Position numbers and translations under genes: made by a program. 64,000 nt of DNA from Podospora bellae-mahoneyi (lineage: Eukaryota > Ascomycota > Sordariomycetes > Sordariales > Podosporaceae): assembly GCF_035222275.1 (NCBI RefSeq), contig NW_026946359.1:496001-560000 (forward strand). The letters are read 5' to 3'. Below, one piece after another: positions 56,301-64,000 of this stretch (positions within the stretch are counted from its first letter, which is position 1; each line of letters opens with the position of its first letter). The notes under the pieces were generated by a model. That model was not told the DNA's origin. It saw only the letters and a program-made list of their open reading frames with translations, and did no database searches.

Positions 56301-56859
56301 AGCCACCCTGGCATTTTTGAGCTGGTGGGTTTGCCAAAGAATTATGACCTTTTGATCGAGGAGTGCACGCGCAGGAAATGTCCGACAAAGGGGAAGGACA
56401 TTACGGACCCGACGATTTGTCTGTTTTGCGGGGAGATTTTTTGCGGGCAGGCGGTGTGCTGTGCGAAGGATGTCAAGGAGGGGAGGAAGAACAGTAAGGT
56501 TGGGGGGGCACAGCAGCATATGTGGAGGTTTGTTTCCTCTCTTCCAAACATTGTACAATGAGTGAGTGATGCTGACCAAAGGGGAAATTAGGTGCCAAAA
56601 GAATATCGGGCTGTTTATTAATATCCGCAAGTGCTGCGTCTTGTACCTGTCTAGGAAGTCGGGCAGCTTCAGCCACGCGCCGTATATCGACCGGTATGGC
56701 GAGGTGGACTTTGGGCTGAGGTTTGGGCGGCAGCTGTTTTTGCATCAGAAGAGGTATGATAGCATGCTGAGGGGGTTGTGGTTGGGGCACGGGGTGCCGA
56801 GTTATATTGCGAGGAAGCTGGAGGCGGATATCAATAATGGGGGTTGGGAGACGATTTAG
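50358..56859 (+). CDS. UBR1: E3 ubiquitin ligase UBR1 (N-recognin of the N-degron pathway)
   Basis: Two exons, 50358-56527 and 56592-56859 (64-nt intron); 2145 residues, usual for fungal UBR1. The UBR box that binds basic N-terminal residues lies at about 88-160 (ACGHIFKQGEASYACRTCS, CCLCSKCFDATDHTGHMV, GNSGCCDCGDAEAWKR). A ClpS-like type-2 pocket follows near 235-320 (EEWCVLLWNDEKHTVTDV). A long acidic stretch (DDSDDDDDGIDIDEEEFE) and a polyproline run sit near 410-500. The RING domain spans about 1360-1530 (CILCQEETDD, GCGHIMHYGCFEAYYDSI, FVCPLCKALGNAFLP), with an insert between its halves. The C-terminal UBR autoinhibitory region ends CQKNIGLFINIRKC, APYIDRYGEVDFGL and LHQKRYDSMLRGLWL. It ubiquitinates proteins with destabilising N-termini, with a Rad6-type E2. 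The start is the ATG at 50358 (MADMIST), the first in frame. Confidence 0.96.
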
Positions 56860-57162
56860 CGGGCGTAGAACAGATAATGGGGGCACGTGAGCGGGGGGGT
56901 GGGAGCAAAAGGAAGGGGGAGGTCAGTTTTTGTAACGTACACTCTGGGCTTTTGGGGGCATAGGGGTACTAGTTATGGGCGCGTGAACTTGTTTTATGGC
57001 AGAAACATCAAGAGTTGAGAAATGAACGGTTTTTATTTTCGTATAAGTATAATGTCAAGATGCTTAAAGCATATACTTTTGTCTATTCCGATCGACTCTC
57101 ATAACCGGTCCTAGAAGCCCTGAGACGTTAAAATAAATATTTCCCACCTCGTCCTTCTAAAC
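56860..57162. other. Convergent intergenic region UBR1-PTPA
   Basis: 303 bp. A candidate poly(A) signal AATAAA for UBR1 lies at 57132-57137. Nothing else seen. Confidence 0.55.
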
Positions 57163-58542
57163 CTAATCAAAAGGTATCCTCCTCAACTGCCCCCCACCCA
57201 TCGCCCCCCGTTTCCTCATCTCCTCCGCCGCCGCCAGCGAGCTCGGCACCTTGATTCCGCAGCAATCCCCCCACCCGACCGCCTGCTGATGCACATGCCT
57301 CTTGCCCTCTGTATCATCAAAAATCACCAGCTTCCCATTCTCAATCTCCTCCTCTGTCAACTCAGGCTGCTCCTCAGCCAGCTTCCCCATCTCCTCCGTC
57401 GCCGGGATCAACCCCCCAAACAAAAAGTGCTGCATCACCGGTAACTTGCCCAGCACCTCATTCACAAACATCTTTCTCATCCCGCCCTCAATCTTTGTCC
57501 AGGATTTCGCGGCAGAAATGTCATCCAGCATGGGGGAGTGCCACCGCAACCCTTGGACCGTCTTGGTCGAGTTGACAAAGGCTACTTGGTTGTGGTAGAG
57601 GTATTCCGGGCCGAATTGTTCGAGGGACAAAGTCTGGTGGATGGATTTGGGGGTGAGGAAGCCGTGGTGGAGGAGCTGGGAGGCGCCAAAGAGGAAGGGG
57701 AGGAATTGGTAGTCGTCTAGGCCCCAGACGCCGTGGGAGCCGGCGGGTTCGAGGTAGTAGGTTAGCTGGACGAGGCGCATGAGCTCGAGGTACTTTGGGA
57801 AGACGAGGAGGACCAGGGAGGGAAATGTGGGTTGTGGGAGGAGGGAGAGGAGGCGGAGGCAGAGGAGGAAGAGGAAGAAGTTGAGCTCGTGGCCGGAGCC
57901 GTAGTCTATCCTTGTTGCGTTGCCGAAGGAGTGGTGGAGGTAGGTGGAGAGCTCGGGGCTGGCGTCGTTGGCGTGTTGGGGTGGGAGGTTGAGGAGGGAG
58001 AGGAAGTGAGGGGTGCGGGATTTGACTTTATCGAGAAAGGTGCGGAAGGTTTTGTTGCCGAAGCGGGAGCCGGTGTTGTCGTCTGGGGGGGTGGAACGGC
58101 AGAGCTCTTCGATCTCGGTGAGGATGTCCAGGAGGGCTTGGACGGTGGGTGTGACGGTGGAAGCAGAGACAGATGAAATGGGTTTGTCGGCTACGGATTC
58201 GGAGAGGTGGAAGATGAAGGAGACCACCAACGTGTAAGTTGGGGAGGCGAGGAACAGCTTGTGATCTTGGGGAGTGAGGATGCGGCGAGTGGGTGTCTGG
58301 AATTTGACGGTTGACAAGTCTGGTAGAGGAGGTAGAGGCGGGGTTTCCGGCACGGGTTGGAGACTGCCGGATTCGGGTTGCCGGCGCCGGCGAGCCTCGT
58401 CCAGTTTTGATTTACGGGCCAGGAGGTTAGGGATGCTAGGCGCCGGATTCGGGCCCGGGCTTGGCTTCCCGGAGTTTGACGTTGACTCCGGCTGGCGTCC
58501 GGTTCCAACGGCTGCTCCAGCTGGTGAGGTTGAAGATGACAT
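57163..58542 (-). CDS. Serine/threonine-protein phosphatase 2A activator (PTPA, peptidyl-prolyl isomerase)
   Basis: Single exon, 459 residues from the ATG at 58542; the upstream in-frame extension is not typical of the family. PTPA (yeast Rrd1/Rrd2) is an ATP-dependent activator and loading factor for the PP2A catalytic subunit. A disordered Pro/Ser N-terminus (about 1-85) precedes the all-helical fold: RRILTPQDHKLFLASPTY, FGNKTFRTFLDKVKSR, HHSFGNATRIDYGSGHELNF, PAGSHGVWGLDDYQFLPF, FGASQLLHHGFLTPKSIH and AKSWTKIEGGMRKMFVNEVL. These include the ATP-binding and conserved-groove motifs GSHGVWGLDD and DYGSGHE. Ascomycetes carry two paralogs; I cannot tell which one this is. It is divergent from RRP46. 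Confidence 0.94.
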   Translation of the reverse strand: MSSSTSPAGAAVGTGRQPESTSNSGKPSPGPNPAPSIPNLLARKSKLDEARRRRQPESGSLQPVPETPPLPPLPDLSTVKFQTPTRRILTPQDHKLFLASPTYTLVVSFIFHLSESVADKPISSVSASTVTPTVQALLDILTEIEELCRSTPPDDNTGSRFGNKTFRTFLDKVKSRTPHFLSLLNLPPQHANDASPELSTYLHHSFGNATRIDYGSGHELNFFLFLLCLRLLSLLPQPTFPSLVLLVFPKYLELMRLVQLTYYLEPAGSHGVWGLDDYQFLPFLFGASQLLHHGFLTPKSIHQTLSLEQFGPEYLYHNQVAFVNSTKTVQGLRWHSPMLDDISAAKSWTKIEGGMRKMFVNEVLGKLPVMQHFLFGGLIPATEEMGKLAEEQPELTEEEIENGKLVIFDDTEGKRHVHQQAVGWGDCCGIKVPSSLAAAEEMRKRGAMGGGQLRRIPFD

Positions 58543-58911
58543 GACCTTTGCTGTTTCTGTTTGACACTGCTCTCTAGATGATAAATGTGGTGCCAGAATT
58601 ATGAGTGCCAAAATCCTTTCAGTGATATCTGATGAAAGTGAGTTTCGTAGTTGAACGAGGCAAGGCTCAGATCGACTGATGTGCAGCCGTTGAGGTTGCA
58701 AGCCCAATCTTTGACCCCTGCAAGCACTAAAATGCGGGGCAGTTTTTACTGGGGAAGTGCCGCTCAACCCACGAAATCACTGCGCTGCAAATCCAATCAA
58801 CGACCGTTTCTCATTGGCAGCCTTGGAAAACTTTCACTACAAACAGACGAAGGAAACAAGATCACCGCCTGCTATCATCGTAACCTTGTTTAGTTCTTGA
58901 CCAGACATAAA
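58543..58911. promoter_or_regulatory. Shared divergent promoter region, PTPA / RRP46
   Basis: 369 bp between head-to-head start codons. No specific site can be supported by eye. Confidence 0.5.
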
Positions 58912-59808
58912 ATGACAGTATCAACAACATCCACAGCCCCGGAAGCCGCTCTCGGTGTGCTCCCAAGAGCCGACGGGTCTGCAAAATATTCACATGCCGG
59001 ATACACAGTCACGGCCTCAGTCAACGGACCCATCGAAGCTCAGCGAAGAGATGAGCATCCCTATGAGGCACATGTTGACGTTATCGTACGACCGGCCGCA
59101 GGGGTCGGAGGTGAGGACCCCTCCGCACTCCTACTACCCCTCCATCATTTTCTCACCATGAACTTTCCTATATAGGCACAAGAGAACGTCACCTCGAGTC
59201 CGTCCTCCAATCCTCACTCTCACAGATCATTCTCGTCAAGAACTTCCCTCGCTCTCTCATCCAGATTGTCCTCCAAGTCGAGGACTCGCCAGAAAACGAC
59301 TATGTGAACACCAAGCTTGTTCAGGCCAGCCTGGTAAGAACGACTTCGTGTTGCTCACGTGCTGGTTCTCTCGACATACTGACCTCTATGGCAGAACTTT
59401 TCCATCATGCCAGCCCTGTTTCAAACAGCTGTTCTCGCGCTCTTGTCGGCAGGTGTACCCATCAGGGCAACAGCGACGGCGACGGCTGTTGCTATTGTTC
59501 CCCAGGATGGTACCAAGAGAAGTGTGGTTGATCCATCACCACGAGATGTCGAGATTGCCCAGTCCGTCCATGTGCTGGCTTTTACGTCTCACGATGAGCT
59601 GTTGCTTGCTGAGAGTGAAGGAGACTTTACTGTCAAGGAATGGGATGATGTCTACGAGACGGCCAAGGACGTATGTTGTCGCCCAGTACCGACCAAGGAA
59701 GGGATGGAAATGGTGCTCGACGACGAACACACCAACGGCCCGGATCTGCGCCACTTCTTGCGGTCTACCATGGAGAACAAGGTGGCATCTGATCTCCATT
59801 GGAAGTGA
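58912..59808 (+). CDS. RRP46: Exosome core subunit RRP46 (RNase PH-like)
   Basis: Three exons: 58912-59110, 59176-59333 and 59395-59808, with introns of 65 nt (59111-59175) and 61 nt (59334-59394); 256 residues. It is one of six RNase PH-fold subunits of the exosome ring, which processes and degrades RNA in nucleus and cytoplasm. The order is family-like: LGVLPRADGSAKYSHAGYTV, VNGPIEAQRRDEHPYEAHVD, TRERHLESVLQSSLSQIIL, FPRSLIQIVLQVEDSPEND, MPALFQTAVLALLSAGVPIR and VPQDGTKRSVVDPSPRDVE. Eukaryotic ring subunits lack phosphorolytic activity; I see nothing to suggest otherwise here. The ATG at 58912 has A at -3, and the frame upstream opens only from TTG. Confidence 0.93.
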
Positions 59809-62800
59809 GGCGGCGTTCAGGACATCCAAAGAAGCAACGCGGCCCGCGGTTCAAGATTCAGCGCTGCATAGAGAGAGAATACTTGTGGGATGGTAGATGA
59901 TGAGCTCCTCAACCGAGCCGCGCGATTACTCGGCATGCGAATATCAGCACAGGTCAGCAGCTTCACGACGTAACGACGGGTTCTTTGTGCGGGATCATGA
60001 AGCTGGACGCGGAGAGATGGCATAGGAGGTATGGAAGGAATGCATGGCTCACAAGAGACAGCCTGAAGTGTTGCGCGGCTAGGCGACTACAATTCAAAGG
60101 TCGGCAGTTAGCCACGGCATCTGGTGTTGGAAAACATCACCAAAAAACAATCTACCACCTTGCTGGGGTTTTGACCATCTTTCGATATCTCTCCCCTTAT
60201 TCTTTTTTGTGATGGAAGCCTGAGTTGACGTCTCAAACACATCGGTGGGTCCACCCGCACGGCCATGTTTGGGATTGCCCGTTAGCGGGCCGGGGCCTTG
60301 TTTCAGCACCCCTACCCAGAACCCTGACACCGCCATTCTCACCACCACCTGACGGCGGCTTCTGCTTGGGAAGCTCGGGAGGGTCTTGAGAATGGAACGT
60401 CAGAACCGGGCGTATGCTGGCTCCTCGAGCTCTTTATTTGGGGCTTTCTCACAGTCGCAGCGCGCTGGACGCCTGTAGAGTGGCTTTGCAGGTGGACCAC
60501 TGGATGACATTGAGACCGAGCTAAACGCCTTGTGTCTCTTATCGTTCGCGATTCATGCTCTGTCCGGACGCTCACGGCGCTCCCCAGCCGTAGGTATCCA
60601 ACAAGAAGACGGCTGGCGGCCCCTGCTTGATGTGCGCTTGGAGGGTGATGGATGCGTCAAGCCTGTGGGCCAGTAGATGCTGTCAAGACGAGCACGGCGA
60701 GCATGTCCCGCTCTTAATCGTTGTCAAAGTTTCCAAACATTCCAACAACGCAGGATTCGCACCAGGAGATGGTGGATTGTTATGCGGCTGCTTTGGACGC
60801 TTCAGCGGACCGTTGCAGAAGGATCTCCAGCACCGATTGGGCCGAACCAGAGGTTCCCCAGGGTTACCAGTGACGGGAAGCCGTGCCGTCAGGGGGATGT
60901 TTTGCTGCCGCACCACTACTGCGGTAACATTCCCCTGGCTTCTCGCCTCCTGAACAGCCCAGCATCGCAGAGGCATGATGAGACTCTCACGCTCGAGACC
61001 TTCTGGCAGCTACGCTCCGTACTGCCGTGCTATCCGCCTGCGAGTCCCAAGTGGGTGCTTACGCTTACAGCGCTTCTGCGTATGTGTTAGCCTATGATAT
61101 CTCCCTCCGTGGTTCCCATTTTGAATGTAAACATGGACCTGGCGTTGAATGAGTTTGTGGCACCTCTTGAATTGCACTTTTTGGCTTGACAGCGTCTCTC
61201 GAAACTGCAGGAGACAACAGCATCACAGCTACCGCCAGCAACAAACGATACGAGTGGTTGAACTGCCCCAAACTTCTCGACCGTGCCTGTGATATGCGCC
61301 TTCTCTCGCATTATCAAAGTTTTTTTTGGTGGTGGTGGCGGTGATGGTGGTGTAAGTGGTACGTACTTTCTCCAACTGAGGCTAACAACGACCCCAGAGT
61401 GGCAGAGGTACCTCCTGAAATGTACCAAAACCCCACCAAAACCCCTGTCATGAAGCTTCAGAAGATCTTCAGCTGCACCCCCGATTCCTCGACGAAGCTC
61501 TCGATCTTCCCCCTGCCACGCCATCCCATCTCCCATCCTGGGGCCTGTCCAAACAGTCAGGGACATATTATAAACCATCGACGAGTTTGTCGTGGGCTTG
61601 TTTCCTCTCTCTGGTCTTCAGTCCTCATCTTGATGACCCAACCGTCCCGTCCCTCTTCACCCCTCCTCTAGCTCCGTGAGCATCAACACCGAAGCGCTGA
61701 GCTCTGCGAGTTCTCTCCAACCGATCCCTTCCTCCTACCTCTTACCTCGGGCTTCATTCTCTTTTCTTTTTCTTTTTGTAATACACTCGATTCGTTCCCT
61801 GGTGGGCTTTATCTCTTGCATTCTATTTCACTAGACTCCAAGCCATCTGGCAACCAATTCCTCAGCCTCTCAACAATCGTCCAATCGCTGCAAGCGTCAC
61901 TCGGATATCTCGTGCATTGACTTCGAACTCGGCACACCTACCTGCCCACCTATTCCCGACTTTCACAAGTTAAAGGTAGATCAGATCAGATCAGACCGGT
62001 GACCGTCTGTTGGACTCGATCGAAAAGAAGATATCACCCTTTTGAAGAGACCACGGTTCACGTGGACGGCGAATTTACACTTGGATCACCAGTTGGCAGG
62101 CCATATCACCACCAATCGCCTGTATTCAACGGGGACACCAACGCCACAAGCACCTTCGAAACCGCCAACCGCGGGCCTCGTCCTAGTTGACCCCGCCGCA
62201 CCCGCCACCAGCCCCTCCGTTGAAAAGACTCCCCGCTCGGCACAGCGTCCCGACACCGCAACGCTTCCAAGCTTCCAAGACATTTACAGGTCAGATCCGC
62301 TGAGGAGACACGGACACTGACTGCCGAAAGTGGGGGATTTACAAGACCCTGAAGGTAAGACCCCCTCACAATCCGGTTTAGGACCCTGTTGATCCGGTGG
62401 TCAACGACGAGAAGAAGGTGGTGTGGTCCTTGTGATGCCCCAGCACAGACAACAGTGCCGCAATGGATTCACTGGCTGAGGCGTGTTCCAAATGGAGAGA
62501 CCACCTCGACCTCGGACGAGGGTCAAAGAAAGAGAAGGGATAACAACAAATGCAACCCATCTGCCCGGACCTGCTGACACATCCTCTCTGTCTCCCACAG
62601 GTTACTCGATTGTTGTTGTGCCTTGTGCCTCTTGTCCGTCCGGCTCATTGATTTGATTGCTCGGACTGAAGCCGAACTGGCCACGCCTGATTGTCAAGCA
62701 ATTGACAACTGCCCAGACAGCATCCCACTTTTGACTCCGGTCTCTTGCGTCCTGTGACGTCGAACGACAGTTTCCCCCGGGTTTCTCTCCTGCATAGCTG

Positions 62801-63097
62801 CATCAGCTGCATCGGTTGCATCCCCGCTGCAGCACGGCGTGTTACACTGGGTTTCTGTGAGATCCGGTCTTCGCGCACCGCAGGAAAAGGTTCCGTCGCC
62901 GCCAGACGAAAATCCCAAGCTGTTGATCCGCGGGGTGCCTGGCGCACATCGTCTCGATTGGTGGTACCAGCACCTGGCTAAAGTGCCTCTACTAGTCCCT
63001 ACGCTCTAGCACACATCGCAAACCCAAAAGTCGTTTGCAGGGACTTTGCACAACAGTGGACGGGCCGAAAATAGACGAACCCCACCGCCCAGCGACC
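59809..63097. other. 3.3-kb interval with RRP46 3' flank and long NAD kinase leader
   Basis: No gene is recognised from 59809 to about 61600; frames are short and overlap. From about 61600 the sequence becomes C/T-rich, typical of a fungal leader. It contains a GATCA run near 61980-61996 and a likely 5' UTR intron (62355-62600), then a further 500 nt to the NAD kinase start. Confidence 0.5.
62355..62600 (+). other. Putative 5' UTR intron of the NAD kinase gene
   Basis: A GAAG|GTAAGA donor at 62355 and a CTGCTGACAC branch followed by a pyrimidine tract and CCCACAG acceptor at 62600 delimit a 246-nt candidate intron. It lies 497 nt upstream of the start codon and is not needed for any reading frame, so it rests on splice signals only. 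Confidence 0.4.
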
Positions 63098-64000
63098 ATG
63101 TCCGGCCCAATTTCTTCGCCTACCGCGATTCACCCTGCCCTTAGTCACCCTCACCCCGCTGAGCCTTCTTTTCCTTCGCTGCAGCGGCCGTCGGATGGAG
63201 TTAATAAGGGCGAGTCCGCCATCTCCGACCGAGCGACGGGGCCCAATATTTCTTTTGGCTTGATGTCGTCTCCCCCAAGCGCCGTCCTCCCCCAGACTCA
63301 AGACTCCAACCCTCCCGTCCGACATGCTGACCTCGCGAACCCTCCCAAATCCGCTCTGCCTGCTCTAGGCTCCTCGGTGACTACCGATTCCGATCCCCTG
63401 CATGGGCAGGGAAACCGCCTCACTTCTCCCCCAGCACCAGCTCGCGGCCACCGCAGGAACGCACTCTCGATCGAGGCTGTTCCGAGACAGACTATTATGA
63501 AAGCATTGGCCTCGGTGGCTCGGCACAACAGACCTGAGCCCCTTTCACTCACCGGCATGCTTTCCGCTCACACCATGGCCGACAACAGGCCCACTTCTTC
63601 TTCTTCCCAGCAGCTTTGCGATGCGCTCAACGGACTGGCTGCTCAGCAGAGCGCTCGCAGCACCGCCAGCCAGTACATGACTCCCGCAACCGCCTTCCCT
63701 TCGCTACAGTCGCCATGCTTTTACCACAACCGCTTCGACGACGCCGTCGACTTTGAGAAGGTCCTCGAGGAGATCAAGAACGACGAGTACATGTCGCATT
63801 CTCGCCTGGTGCAAACCGCCACTGGTGTCCGGGAGGTATCCAAGCAACTGCAGCGTCGGCCCATCAGACGTGCTGTGCGAAGTGTCATGATTGTTACCAA
63901 GGCCCGCGATAACCAGCTGGTCCTCCTCACCCGCGAGCTTACCCAGTGGCTGCTTCGGACCCCCAGGTATGGTGCTGATGTGGGAGTAAATGTCTATGTG
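63098..64000 (+). CDS. NAD kinase (ATP-NAD kinase), N-terminal part, cut by window end
   Basis: An open frame from the ATG at 63098 (A at -3, ACC context) runs off the window: 301 codons. Residues 1 to about 200 are a disordered Ser/Pro-rich leader with clustered SP/TP sites. From about 205 the sequence becomes the conserved start of fungal cytosolic NAD kinases: FYHNRFDDAVDFEKVLEEI, DEYMSHSRLVQTATGVREVS, KQLQRRPIRRAVRSVMIVTK and ARDNQLVLLTRELTQWLL, ending RYGADVGVNVYV. The catalytic GGDG motif would lie beyond the edge. The enzyme phosphorylates NAD to NADP. The yeast counterparts are Utr1 and Yef1; I cannot see enough to choose. It has an unusually long leader. Confidence 0.87.
   Translation, partial: MSGPISSPTAIHPALSHPHPAEPSFPSLQRPSDGVNKGESAISDRATGPNISFGLMSSPPSAVLPQTQDSNPPVRHADLANPPKSALPALGSSVTTDSDPLHGQGNRLTSPPAPARGHRRNALSIEAVPRQTIMKALASVARHNRPEPLSLTGMLSAHTMADNRPTSSSSQQLCDALNGLAAQQSARSTASQYMTPATAFPSLQSPCFYHNRFDDAVDFEKVLEEIKNDEYMSHSRLVQTATGVREVSKQLQRRPIRRAVRSVMIVTKARDNQLVLLTRELTQWLLRTPRYGADVGVNVYV

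Noticed and set aside
55377-56630. 417-codon antisense open frame inside UBR1
   Set aside because: A codon-bias shadow of the UBR1 coding strand; Leu/Arg/His-rich with no family features.

Overview
The window looks like nuclear DNA of a filamentous ascomycete, most likely a Sordariomycete of the Sordariales type. The evidence is short spliceosomal introns (mostly 48-80 nt) with GTAAGT/GTGAGT-like donors and CTAAC/CTGAC-like branch sites, moderately GC-rich genes on both strands, and families typical of these fungi: a Zn2Cys6 regulator, DUF7707 and DUF7820 surface proteins, an HMT1-type ABC transporter and a Ppc89/Cep57-type spindle pole protein. I recognise no transposon, virus-like element, CRISPR array or biosynthetic cluster. 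The content is mostly conserved housekeeping genes. Exon structures were worked out by hand from splice signals, reading-frame continuity and family similarity recalled from memory; none was checked by a search.

Left third (1-25.4 kb), nearly all on the minus strand and gene-sparse: the N-terminal part of an amidase (cut by the window start), a single-pass DUF7820-like membrane protein, a secreted GH37 trehalase, an L-threonine aldolase with a probable mitochondrial presequence, a seven-exon Zn2Cys6 transcription factor, a YPT35-like PX protein, a secreted glutaminyl cyclase, an EPT1/CPT1 phospholipid synthase and a GPI-anchored DUF7707 protein. A decayed tRNA-like sequence lies near 19.7 kb.

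Middle (27.9-41.7 kb), plus strand: the oligosaccharyltransferase subunit SWP1 (ribophorin II), a 1164-residue spindle-pole coiled-coil protein, a 4.6-kb gap with microsatellites and a possible dead gene, and a half-size ABC transporter of the vacuolar HMT1 class with an unusual C-terminal extension.

Right third (42.7-64 kb), compact: TIM44, mitochondrial ribosomal protein uS11m, BCS1, PYM, the complex III subunit QCR9, the N-end-rule ubiquitin ligase UBR1, the PP2A activator PTPA, the exosome subunit RRP46, and the N-terminal part of an NAD kinase (cut by the window end). Four of the five genes between 42.7 and 49.5 kb serve mitochondria. BCS1, which inserts the Rieske protein into complex III, lies 1.6 kb from QCR9, a complex III subunit. 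Three head-to-head pairs (TIM44/uS11m, PYM/QCR9, PTPA/RRP46) share intergenic regions of 0.37-0.5 kb.

I found no clearly undescribed system. The most notable points are the QCR9 gene, which has five exons in 454 bp, a first coding exon consisting only of the start codon and a GC-AG intron; two stop-free 54-nt introns inside conserved enzymes; and alternative C- and N-termini predicted for the ABC transporter and the threonine aldolase.
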